From: Lonepinella koalarum
GTDB taxonomy: Bacteria; Pseudomonadota; Gammaproteobacteria; Enterobacterales; Pasteurellaceae
Assembly (NCBI RefSeq): GCF_004565475.1
Contig: NZ_SRHX01000002.1
Location: 186,001 to 250,000, forward strand
Direction: 5' to 3'
DNA: 64,000 nt
Below are positions 36,929 to 45,393 of this stretch, one piece after another. Position 1 is the stretch's first letter. Each line of letters opens with the position of its first letter. A program made the translations under genes and the position numbers. Below the pieces are notes generated by a model. It did no database searches. It saw only the letters and a program-made list of their open reading frames with translations, and had not been told where the DNA came from.

Positions 36929-38494
36929 ATGAGTTCAAGTATTTGGATTATAATTGGGATAGGGATTTATGCTATTTTTATTATAGCTCACGGATTTGGT
37001 TCTTTTAAGAGTACAAGCAAAGATTCTGAATCATTTTTTATGGCAGGTCGGGGTGTAAATCCTTTTGTGTTACTTTGTACAACAGCTATTTCTGTGTTTT
37101 CAGCTTTAGCCTTTTATGGTGTTCCAGCTAGTATTTACAGGGATGGTATAGGCTTTTTCTCTAATACAGGGGGAATGATTGCTGGTTTAATGTTTGCTTC
37201 TATTGGTTACAGACTCTGGCTTCTAGGGAAAGAATATGGTTTCACTACACCAGTAGATTTTTTACGGACTAGATACTATTCTGAATCCTATGGTGTTCTA
37301 ATTGCTATCGTTCTAATTTTGTTTATTGTTCCTTATGTTGCAATGCAATTGGTCGCAATTGGGGATGCAACGGAAATTACAACCAAAGGAATGGTCCCCT
37401 ACATTGTCGCTGTTGCATTAGGTACATTGGTTGTCTCACTTCACATCATTGGTGGGGGTATGAAATCTGTTGCTTGGATGGATACATTTCATTTTATTCT
37501 TGGAACGGGAACATTAATTGTGTTATGTGTTTATTTGGTAACAACTTATTTCCCAAATGGAGGATTAGCAGAAGCGGTGCAAAAAATCAATTCAAATCCT
37601 GAATTATCGCCGATACTTTCCCATCCAGGTCCGAGAGAGATCTATAATTGGAAAGGTACTCTTAATAACGCCTTAGCCGGTGCAGTAGCAACAGTGGTAT
37701 GGCCACATATTTTTATGAGAACTTTTATCGCTTCAAGTAAGGATAACTTTAAAATGATGGCATGGGCAATGCCACTTGCTTACGTTGTGGTCTATGGTTT
37801 TATTGTTGTATTAGGGGCATTGATTATCCCTGCTATTTTAAGTAGTCAGGATATTACCCAATATGGTATGGATAATGTGGTATCTGTCATATCAACGCAA
37901 TATGCATCACCGTTTATATCATTTATTTCATTATTATGCTTATTTGCATTTGGTGTATCAACCGCTGACTCAATGTTATTGTCAGCAAGTGCTATTGGAT
38001 CGCGAGATTTATATGTCCGCCATAAATATGAGCTAAGAAATCTAGCGATTGAACCAAGAAAAGTGGTTACATTTGGTAGAATTCTATTATTAGTTCTAAT
38101 GGTATTAGTTTTAATTGTGGTAGCCCTAAAACCTGCAGTTATAACTGATTATGCCTATAAACTTTCCAGTCCTTTCTTTGCTCAAATTTTACCAGCAACC
38201 TTAGGTGGATTATATTGGAAAAAAGGTACAAAAGAAGGCGCTTGGGCAGGTACAGTTGCTGGATTATTGGTAACTATTTTATTCACATTCTTTATTAAAG
38301 CACCTTTTGGATTTTCTCCTATTATCTGGGCGTTACTTATTAATAGTATTTTATATTATGTGGTGAGTATAGTAACAAAAGTTCCGAGTGAAATAGTATC
38401 TAGATATGTTACTCGAATTGATTCAATTATATACTCTGGTAGCGAGGTGAAATCTAGTATTGATAATACGTTAACTCGTTTGAATTCAAAATAA
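36929..38494 (+). CDS. sodium:solute symporter (SSS family), predicted monocarboxylate importer
   Basis: The 521-residue protein has about 13 membrane spans. SSS hallmarks include the N-terminal SESFFMAGRGVNPFVLLCT near residue 34, GGGMKSVAWMDTFHFILG near 174 and the sodium-site region FGVSTADSMLLSASAIGSRD near 343. It is closest in feel to the MctP/PanF branch, which carries pyruvate, lactate, other small acids or pantothenate. With acyl-CoA enzymes downstream, a short hydroxy- or keto-acid is the likely substrate; this is inference. ATG 36929 follows GAGG; a GTG 12 bases upstream is also in frame. Confidence 0.88.
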   Translation: MSSSIWIIIGIGIYAIFIIAHGFGSFKSTSKDSESFFMAGRGVNPFVLLCTTAISVFSALAFYGVPASIYRDGIGFFSNTGGMIAGLMFASIGYRLWLLGKEYGFTTPVDFLRTRYYSESYGVLIAIVLILFIVPYVAMQLVAIGDATEITTKGMVPYIVAVALGTLVVSLHIIGGGMKSVAWMDTFHFILGTGTLIVLCVYLVTTYFPNGGLAEAVQKINSNPELSPILSHPGPREIYNWKGTLNNALAGAVATVVWPHIFMRTFIASSKDNFKMMAWAMPLAYVVVYGFIVVLGALIIPAILSSQDITQYGMDNVVSVISTQYASPFISFISLLCLFAFGVSTADSMLLSASAIGSRDLYVRHKYELRNLAIEPRKVVTFGRILLLVLMVLVLIVVALKPAVITDYAYKLSSPFFAQILPATLGGLYWKKGTKEGAWAGTVAGLLVTILFTFFIKAPFGFSPIIWALLINSILYYVVSIVTKVPSEIVSRYVTRIDSIIYSGSEVKSSIDNTLTRLNSK

Positions 38495-38505
38495 GAGTTT
38501 TAAAT

Positions 38506-39033
38506 ATGAATGAATTGTGTGAATTAAAATTTTATGGGGTGAGTCTGTACCACCCCATAGGCTGGAAGATCGTATCGACACCTAATTCTAGATGCAGTTT
38601 TCAAGAAGGAGAAATAAAATTAGAAAATATAACTATTACATCAGAATCAGAGATATCGCTATCATTGAGATGGGCGACAATGAAAAATATTATTTCAGAG
38701 CAGGATTATCTTTCTGAATTAGAGAAAACCTTTCTTTTGCAAGAAAAAAGAAGCAAAGGCAAAGATAAGTACAAAATTAAAGATACGATAGAAGTTACTA
38801 ATCATAGAGATCAAGTATACATCTCAATATCTGAAATATATGCTAATCATTCTATTTTAAATATATTCAAAAAAAGTGAATCAATAACCATGATTCAAGG
38901 GGTGTACTTCTCGGTTAAAACTAAAAGAATATTAATGGCAATTATTAGTTCTAGAACAACTAATTTTGATGCAAATAAATTATTTTTTATAGATATAGTT
39001 TCCAGTTTATCGGAAAGTCTGGAGGGAATATGA
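38506..39033 (+). CDS. hypothetical protein, 175 aa, within the acyl-CoA operon
   Basis: I do not recognise this protein with confidence. It has no signal peptide or membrane span and appears to be a mixed alpha/beta domain: ELKFYGVSLYHPIGWKIV at the N-terminus, alternating beta-like strands, then SVKTKRILMAIISSRTTNFD near the C-terminus. The opening, a short strand followed by a HPxGW turn, faintly recalls DcrB/DUF1795-type folds. The gene is very AT-rich. It overlaps the acyl-CoA ligase start by four bases, so it belongs to the operon; an accessory or regulatory role is possible. Confidence 0.75.
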   Translation: MNELCELKFYGVSLYHPIGWKIVSTPNSRCSFQEGEIKLENITITSESEISLSLRWATMKNIISEQDYLSELEKTFLLQEKRSKGKDKYKIKDTIEVTNHRDQVYISISEIYANHSILNIFKKSESITMIQGVYFSVKTKRILMAIISSRTTNFDANKLFFIDIVSSLSESLEGI

Positions 39034-40628
39034 TTTGGGATTATATCAAGGATAAATTATTATCAGTAGATTTGGTAAATAGACACTACGAACTATTATT
39101 TGATGGTTATAATAATTTATATGAATGTTTTTATAAAATATATTTAGAACAAAAAGATGAATTGTTTGTTGTATATGATAATGAGGATTTCACTTATGGC
39201 AATATTTATATTTTAATTGAAACAATATGCTCTAACCTAGAAAGAAGATATGGGAATAATAAACCATTAAATGTTGGTGTATTATTAGATAGCTCAGTTT
39301 ATTATATATGTTTTTTGTTAGCTATAAATAAAATGGGTTGGATATCTATACTTTATCCAACAAAATATGGATCTTATGAAATTAATGATTTAATAAAAAT
39401 TATAGATATAGACCTTTTAATATCAGAAACAAACTTTAATGATGTTATTGATGGTTTGGATAAAGATGTAGAATGTCTTAATTTCAAAGATTGTTTATTA
39501 GAATGCGACTTGTGTGTGATTAAAGCAACAAGTGAAAGATATTATAATTTTTTAGATATTGAGACTTTAGAGAAAGATGCAATTATTATGTTTACTTCAG
39601 GTACAACATCACATTCTAAAGCAAGTGTTATAAAAAATTTTAACTTAGTTCATGCTATAGAAACGTATAAAAATATATTTCAGTTAAGCAAATATGACAG
39701 TACTTTGCTTGCTACACCTATCTATAACATTACTGGTATAGTAGGAATTTTTTCTACTATAATGTCTTGTGGTGGAATAATATATTTACATAGTAAGTTC
39801 AATATTGATAATTTAGTGGATGGTTTGAAAAGATTTAAAATAACGTATTTTCATTCATCTTCCGTAGTCTTAAAGAAAATAATAGAATCATCTAAATCTA
39901 AAGTATTTAATAATATAAGACTGGTCGCTTGTGGTTCTAGCATGTTATCTTCTAATGATATCAATAGGATTAAAGCTATTATGCCTAATGCCAGTATTAG
40001 AGTAATTTATGGATTGACAGAGAGTTCCTCCCCCGGAGCAATATTCCCAGTAGATATATATAAGCATAATAAAATTAATTCATCAGGAATTGCAATTCCC
40101 GGATTGGAAATAAAAATAATTGATGATTATTTTAGAGATGTGGGATTCAACACTATTGGGGAAATAGGTATAAAAGGTACAAATGTAATAACAAGGTATA
40201 TTCCTGATAATAATGAACTTATTAATGAAGATGGGTTGTTGAGAACAGGTGATTTGGGTTATGTGGATAATGACGGTTTTTTGTTTGTTAAAGATAGAAA
40301 GAAAGATATTATAAACAGAGGAGGAGAGAAAATATTTGGATTGGAAGTAGAAGAGTGTTTGTATAATATAAAACAAGTTAAAGAAGTTGCTGTAGTAGCT
40401 AAACATGATGAGATTTATGGAGAAGTACCGGTTGCTGTCATTTCTACATACGATAATGAAAAAATTAATATAAATATGATTGTTAATTTTCTAGAGACTA
40501 GATTAGCTAAATATAAGATACCAGTTGATTACTATTTTATTAAAGAATTAAAAAAAACAAAAAATAATAAGATTGATAAAAAAGCATTAAGGGATTTAGT
40601 TAATTGTGTTTCGGATAATATTAAGTAA
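39030..40628 (+). CDS. AMP-dependent acyl-CoA synthetase/ligase
   Basis: The 532-residue enzyme is a class I adenylate-forming ligase that activates a carboxylic acid to its CoA thioester via an acyl-AMP. The A3 phosphate loop IIMFTSGTTSHSKASVIKN is near residue 186. RVIYGLTESSSPG (A5) is near 326, and RTGDLGYVDNDGFLFVKDR (A7-A8 hinge) near 410. The C-terminal catalytic lysine region is KTKNNKIDKKALR near 510. The usual glycine-rich A3 TSGTTGxPKG is altered to TSGTTSHSKA. Codon use is strongly AT-biased compared with core genes. A strong GGAGGG precedes the ATG. The substrate is unknown; a short or medium acid is likely. Confidence 0.88.
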   Translation: MIWDYIKDKLLSVDLVNRHYELLFDGYNNLYECFYKIYLEQKDELFVVYDNEDFTYGNIYILIETICSNLERRYGNNKPLNVGVLLDSSVYYICFLLAINKMGWISILYPTKYGSYEINDLIKIIDIDLLISETNFNDVIDGLDKDVECLNFKDCLLECDLCVIKATSERYYNFLDIETLEKDAIIMFTSGTTSHSKASVIKNFNLVHAIETYKNIFQLSKYDSTLLATPIYNITGIVGIFSTIMSCGGIIYLHSKFNIDNLVDGLKRFKITYFHSSSVVLKKIIESSKSKVFNNIRLVACGSSMLSSNDINRIKAIMPNASIRVIYGLTESSSPGAIFPVDIYKHNKINSSGIAIPGLEIKIIDDYFRDVGFNTIGEIGIKGTNVITRYIPDNNELINEDGLLRTGDLGYVDNDGFLFVKDRKKDIINRGGEKIFGLEVEECLYNIKQVKEVAVVAKHDEIYGEVPVAVISTYDNEKININMIVNFLETRLAKYKIPVDYYFIKELKKTKNNKIDKKALRDLVNCVSDNIK

Positions 40629-40641
40629 TGGGGTTATAGTT

Positions 40642-42234
40642 ATGAAGCATAAATTTATGACTGCAAATGAAGCAATAAAACTTATTCGTGATAATAACAC
40701 AATATGTAGCGTTGGAATGACATTATCAGGAGCATGTGAATCAATATTAAAAGCGTTGGAATGTAAATTTTTAACAACTGGTCATCCTAATCATTTGACA
40801 TTAGTACATTCTGCTGGACAAAGTGATCGGAAAGATGGTATTCAACATTATGCTCATGAACATTTTGTTACAACAATTATTGGTTCTCATTGGGGGCTGC
40901 AACCAAGATGGATGGAATTAATTTCCAATAATAAAGTTATTGCTTATTGTCTCCCACAAGGGCAAATCGCGCATCTTTATAGAGAAATGGCTTGTGCTTC
41001 CCCAGGTAAGTTCAGTAAAGTCGGAATTGGTACTTTTATTGATCCTAGAATTGAGGGCGGGAAAATGAATCAACTTACAAAATCTATGCCTGATATTACT
41101 TCAATAGTAACTATTGATAATGAAGAATATATTCATTATAAACCAATAGAATTAGATGTTTGTATATTCCGAGGAACTGTTGCTGATGAAAATGGCAATA
41201 TATCAACAGATGAAGAAGCAATGAAGCTGGAAATATTACCTGCGGTATTAGCGACCAAAAGATATGGGGGAAAAGTGATTGTCCAGGTAAAAAGAATAGC
41301 TAAATCTGGTTCACTTCATCCTAAAAATATAGTTGTACCCGGTAATTTTGTAGATGCCATTGTTATATCAGAAGAGCCTTTATTAGATCACAGACAGACT
41401 TCTTCTTGGTATTATGATCCATCTTATTCGGGAGATCTTATCGTACCAGAAGTGACAATAACACCTTTAAAATTAGACATTAGAAAGTTGATTGGGAGAA
41501 TTGGAAGTACCTTATTGGAACAAGGTAATGTGATTAATCTTGGTACAGGTATTCCTAATGATGTTATTGGGAAAATCTTACAAGAAGAAAATGTGAGTAA
41601 AGATATTATGATTACAGTTGAGTCTGGTATTTATGGTGGAATACCTGCAGGTGGTATCGATTTTGGAATTGGTCAAAACTTAGATGCAATGATAACTCAC
41701 CATGAGCAAATGGATTATTATAATGGAGCTGGTATTGATGTTACTTTTATGGGGTTAGGTGAATTGGATGAACAAGGTAATGTTAATTCTACAAAAATGG
41801 GTAATCGTTGTACTGGAGCTGGCGGTTTTATTGATATTACTCAAAATGCTAAAAAAGTAGTGTTTTTATCACAATTCACTGCAAAAGGTCTAGAAATCAG
41901 TTGTGAAAATTCCAAACTATCTATTATAAAAGAAGGGGTAATTAAAAAAATGGTTAAGCAAGTGTCTCAAATCTCATTTAGTGGAAGACTTGCTAGGAAG
42001 AAACATCAGCAAGTTTATATTGCAACAGAAAGAGCATTATTTAAATTAGTTGCACAAGGTGTTGAACTAATAGAGATTGCACCAGGAATTGATTTACAAA
42101 AAGATATTTTAGATTTAATGGAATTTAGTCCTATCATAAGTAAAAATATCAAGATGATGAATCCGAATCTTTTTATAGATAAACCGTTTGGACTTAAATA
42201 TATAATCATGAATAAGGGGAATTCATTATGTTAA
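40642..42234 (+). CDS. acyl-CoA:acetate/3-ketoacid CoA-transferase (fused alpha-beta, YdiF-like)
   Basis: The 530-residue protein is a type I CoA-transferase with both subunits in one chain. The N-terminal half has NNTICSVGMTLSGACESILK near residue 17. The C-terminal half carries the catalytic glutamate in IMITVESGIYGGIPAGG near 322 and GTGIPNDVIGKIL near 300. Such enzymes move CoA between acetyl-CoA and short acids such as acetoacetate, propionate or 3-hydroxybutyrate. I start at ATG 40642, which follows GGGG; the frame is open further upstream but overlaps the ligase gene. The reductase gene begins seven bases before its end. Confidence 0.9.
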   Translation: MKHKFMTANEAIKLIRDNNTICSVGMTLSGACESILKALECKFLTTGHPNHLTLVHSAGQSDRKDGIQHYAHEHFVTTIIGSHWGLQPRWMELISNNKVIAYCLPQGQIAHLYREMACASPGKFSKVGIGTFIDPRIEGGKMNQLTKSMPDITSIVTIDNEEYIHYKPIELDVCIFRGTVADENGNISTDEEAMKLEILPAVLATKRYGGKVIVQVKRIAKSGSLHPKNIVVPGNFVDAIVISEEPLLDHRQTSSWYYDPSYSGDLIVPEVTITPLKLDIRKLIGRIGSTLLEQGNVINLGTGIPNDVIGKILQEENVSKDIMITVESGIYGGIPAGGIDFGIGQNLDAMITHHEQMDYYNGAGIDVTFMGLGELDEQGNVNSTKMGNRCTGAGGFIDITQNAKKVVFLSQFTAKGLEISCENSKLSIIKEGVIKKMVKQVSQISFSGRLARKKHQQVYIATERALFKLVAQGVELIEIAPGIDLQKDILDLMEFSPIISKNIKMMNPNLFIDKPFGLKYIIMNKGNSLC

Positions 42235-42962
42235 ACAACAAAATTGCTATTGTAACTGGAGCTGCTCGCGGTTTGGGGAAAGGTATCGCTCAGAAATTAT
42301 GTGAGAAAGGATGCTTGGTTATTTTATCAGATATTATTGAGAAAGAATTAGCTAATACAGCTCAAGAATTAAAAGCGTTAGGATACCAAGCCGAGCCTGT
42401 GGCTTGTAATGTTAGTGATGAGCAAGCTGTGAATAAATTGTTTGCGAGTATTATTGATGAATATGGACGAATTGATATATTAGTCAATAATGCAGGGATC
42501 AACAGAGATTCTACTTTGCATAAAATGACAAATGAACAGTGGGATGTTGTGATCAAAGTGGATTTAACCAGTGTTTTTTATACATCCAGAAAAGCTATGC
42601 AAATTATGAGAGAGCAATCCTATGGGCGAATTATAAATATATCCTCTGCAAGTTGGTTAGGTAACTTTGGTCAGGCTAATTATGCCGCAGCAAAAGCTGG
42701 GGTGGTTGGGTTAACAAAGACAATGGCTCGAGAAGGCGCTAGAAAAAACATAACTTGTAATGTTGTTTGTCCGGGATTTATTGACACAAATATGACAAAA
42801 TCTTTACCTAAAGAAAATTGGGATTTGATGTTAAGTAAAATTCCTATGGGGAAAGCTGGACAACCCTCTGATATTGGTTGTGCAGTAGCATTTTTGGCAT
42901 CAGATGAGGCTTCTTATATTACGGGTGAAGTTATTAATGTTGGTGGTGGAATGATTTTATAA
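42228..42962 (+). CDS. SDR-family 3-oxoacyl/acetoacetyl-CoA reductase (FabG/PhaB-like)
   Basis: The 244-residue short-chain dehydrogenase has the cofactor loop VTGAARGLGKGIAQ near residue 10, the NNAG motif near 86, and the catalytic Ser-Tyr-Lys in NISSASWLGNFGQANYAAAK near 137. The C-terminal ASYITGEVINVGGGMIL is typical of FabG/PhaB. In this operon it most likely interconverts 3-hydroxybutyryl-CoA and acetoacetyl-CoA; the direction in vivo is inferred from the absence of a polymerase and the presence of a thiolase. It starts inside the 3' end of the CoA-transferase gene, behind AAGGGG. Confidence 0.9.
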   Translation: MLNNKIAIVTGAARGLGKGIAQKLCEKGCLVILSDIIEKELANTAQELKALGYQAEPVACNVSDEQAVNKLFASIIDEYGRIDILVNNAGINRDSTLHKMTNEQWDVVIKVDLTSVFYTSRKAMQIMREQSYGRIINISSASWLGNFGQANYAAAKAGVVGLTKTMAREGARKNITCNVVCPGFIDTNMTKSLPKENWDLMLSKIPMGKAGQPSDIGCAVAFLASDEASYITGEVINVGGGMIL

Positions 42963-42984
42963 CTAAACATAAATGGTGAATGTG

Positions 42985-44175
42985 ATGAGTAAATTAGATG
43001 ATGTTGTTATTGTTTCAGGTGTGAGAACGGCAATAGGAAAGTTTGGCGGTAGTTTTAAAGATGTTTCTGCAATTGATCTAGGCGCTATAGTGATTAGAGA
43101 AGCGATTAATCGAGCCAAATTAGCAGAAAATTTAGTTGATGAGGTAATTGTTGGTAATGTTGGTCAAATAGCAGAAAATGGTTTTATTGCAAGAATGGTT
43201 TCTTTAAATGCGGGTTTGTCCAAGGAAACAACCGCATATTCAGTTAATAGGCAGTGTGGTTCAGGCTTGCAAGCTATTGTAAATGGTATGTTAGAAATAC
43301 AATCGGGTAATTCTAATATTGTAGTTGCCTGTGGAACAGAAAATATGTCTAGTCTCCCTTACTATGATAGAGGATGTCGTTATGGATATAAGATGGGGCA
43401 TGCACAGCTTGAAGATGGATTATTGAGTATTTTAACTTGGCCAGGTGGACCTTATCATAATGGAATGACAGCTGAATATGTTGCGGAAAAATATAGTGTA
43501 AATAGAGCGCAGCAAGATCAATTTGCTTTCAATAGCCAGCAAAAAGCAATTTATGCAATAAAAAATAGTTTATTTGAAGAACAAATTGTTCCTGTTGAAT
43601 TAAAAGACAAAAAAGGAAGTGTCTCTTTTTTTAAGCAAGATGAGCATGTTCGTGAAGATGTTTCGATTGAAAAATTATCTAAATTAAAACCTGCTTTTAA
43701 ATCTGATGGAACGGTTACAGCGGCCAATTCTTCAGGTATAAATGATGGAGCAGCAGCAGTTGTTCTTATGAGCGCCAAAAAAGCTGATGAATTGGGTGTT
43801 AAGCCATTTATAAAAATTGTTGGTTATGCAATTGCCGGTAATGAACCTGAATTAATGGGGTACGCACCCAAATTCGCAATAGAAAAACTTTTGAAAAAAT
43901 ATAATCTAAATATAGAGGATATTGATCTATTTGAACTTAATGAAGCCTTTGCATCACAATCATTTGCAGTAATTAGAGATTTAAAGATTGATGAAAATAA
44001 AGTAAATGTAAATGGTGGGGCAATAGCCTTAGGACATCCAGTTGGTGCAAGTGGCACAATCATTACTGTTAAATTGATGTATGAATTAAAAAGACGACAA
44101 GCGAAACGAGGAGTTGCGGCTATGTGTGTTGGTGGGGGGCAAGGAATCGCTGTTTTATTTGAATTGTGTAATTAG
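42985..44175 (+). CDS. acetyl-CoA acetyltransferase (thiolase)
   Basis: The 396-residue thiolase splits acetoacetyl-CoA into two acetyl-CoA, or the reverse. All catalytic residues are visible: the nucleophile cysteine in YSVNRQCGSGLQAIV (near 87), the histidine in GGAIALGHPVGASG (near 350), and the second cysteine in AMCVGGGQGIAV (near 380). FELNEAFASQSFAV near 315 is also diagnostic. I use ATG 42985, preceded by GGTGA at 42975-42979; ATG 42973 is possible. It is the last gene of the operon and is followed by a terminator hairpin. Confidence 0.93.
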   Translation: MSKLDDVVIVSGVRTAIGKFGGSFKDVSAIDLGAIVIREAINRAKLAENLVDEVIVGNVGQIAENGFIARMVSLNAGLSKETTAYSVNRQCGSGLQAIVNGMLEIQSGNSNIVVACGTENMSSLPYYDRGCRYGYKMGHAQLEDGLLSILTWPGGPYHNGMTAEYVAEKYSVNRAQQDQFAFNSQQKAIYAIKNSLFEEQIVPVELKDKKGSVSFFKQDEHVREDVSIEKLSKLKPAFKSDGTVTAANSSGINDGAAAVVLMSAKKADELGVKPFIKIVGYAIAGNEPELMGYAPKFAIEKLLKKYNLNIEDIDLFELNEAFASQSFAVIRDLKIDENKVNVNGGAIALGHPVGASGTIITVKLMYELKRRQAKRGVAAMCVGGGQGIAVLFELCN

Positions 44176-44188
44176 AAAATAGTTAAAA

Positions 44189-44220
44189 CACCACACTTTT
44201 AAAATAATCAAAGTGTGGTG
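44189..44220. terminator. bidirectional terminator between thiolase and cdaR
   Basis: CACCACACTTT (44189-44199) pairs perfectly with AAAGTGTGGTG (44210-44220). The stem differs from the paired uptake-signal terminators by one G-to-A change (AAGTGTGGT instead of AAGTGCGGT), so it looks like a mutated or imitating uptake pair. Confidence 0.75.
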
Positions 44221-44227
44221 ATAATAT

Positions 44228-45382
44228 TTAACCAATAACATTTAATGCTAAATAAAGTAAAAATAAATCATCAGTTTTATTTAAATTTAACCCAGTTAGT
44301 TCGCAAATCTTATTCAATCTATATTCAAGAGTATTGCGATGAATATAAAGTGCTTTAGCTGTAGTAATGGTTTGCATATTGTGTTCAAACCAACTTGATA
44401 ATGTTTTGATTAACAAGCCATTATTATCCATTAAATACAGTTTCTTTAAAGGACGTTCAAGTTCTTGTTTTTGCCATCCATCTTTCAATTGATCTAGTAG
44501 TACTGGTAAAACTAAATCTTGGTAATTATATATCTGTTGATTAGGCAAACGAGATTTACCAATTTGTAATGTAGTTTTTGCAGTATGGAAAGATAAAAAT
44601 ATATTGTTATTCTCTTTAGGGAAATAATGGCCAATGGCGATGCGAACATGTAAACGAGTATTTTTATTTATATGTGTAATGAGTTGTTCCAGTTGTTTGA
44701 TGTGATCTTTTATATCCCACCGTCCATAGTGATTTAACGCAGATTTTAATATAACCAATTCAGTTAAAGAAAGAACAGCGACTAAATCATTTTTTCTTGG
44801 TGTTTTTAGTAATTGTTGTAGATTTTGTAATTCGACGTTTGTATTTTCTAATCCTAATTGATCACTATCAATTTCAATAATACAAGCGATTCTAGGGATA
44901 GACAAATCTATACTTAGTCGATTCGCCCATTCTCGAGAGTTGGTTGAGATGCCATTGGAGTGAATAAGATCTAAAATAAGCTCTTCTTTTAAGCGTGAAT
45001 CTTGTGCCAGTAATTCGGATAAACGAGCTTGCTCCAACATCATTTCAGCGGCCATACAAACCAGTTTACCAAATTCTTTTAAACTGGTGGGTTCGCCTGT
45101 TAAACCAATCACACCGATGATTTGACCATCTAACCGCAAAGGAAGATTAATGCCCGGGCGTACACCATGTAAGCTATGCGTAACAGCATCATGAATATCC
45201 ACAATTCTGCCTTGCGATAACGCCAATAATGCACCGTCATGGATTTCGCCGATTCTATCCGCATCACCGCTGGCAATAATTCTGCCTTTTGCATCCATAA
45301 TATTGATATTACAATCAATAATATCCATGGTACGCTGTACAATTTTTTGAGCAAGTTTTACATCTAATCGGTAAACAGACAT
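44228..45382 (-). CDS. CdaR-family transcriptional regulator (sugar diacid type)
   Basis: The 384-residue protein has the N-terminal sugar-diacid recognition domain (LDVKLAQKIVQRTMDIIDCN near residue 6, GVIGLTGEPTSLKEFGKLV near 89). A C-terminal PucR/CdaR helix-turn-helix follows: ALYIHRNTLEYRLNKICELTG near 345. Members activate genes for glucarate, galactarate and glycerate use. It lies 11 bases downstream of a glycerate kinase gene on the same strand, the expected context, but no permease or aldolase of that pathway is in the window. Confidence 0.88.
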   Translation of the reverse strand: MSVYRLDVKLAQKIVQRTMDIIDCNINIMDAKGRIIASGDADRIGEIHDGALLALSQGRIVDIHDAVTHSLHGVRPGINLPLRLDGQIIGVIGLTGEPTSLKEFGKLVCMAAEMMLEQARLSELLAQDSRLKEELILDLIHSNGISTNSREWANRLSIDLSIPRIACIIEIDSDQLGLENTNVELQNLQQLLKTPRKNDLVAVLSLTELVILKSALNHYGRWDIKDHIKQLEQLITHINKNTRLHVRIAIGHYFPKENNNIFLSFHTAKTTLQIGKSRLPNQQIYNYQDLVLPVLLDQLKDGWQKQELERPLKKLYLMDNNGLLIKTLSSWFEHNMQTITTAKALYIHRNTLEYRLNKICELTGLNLNKTDDLFLLYLALNVIG

Positions 45383-45393
45383 AATGAAATACC

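Noticed and set aside
43551-44063. Minus-strand frames inside the thiolase gene
   Set aside because: They are antisense shadows of a gene with all catalytic motifs intact.
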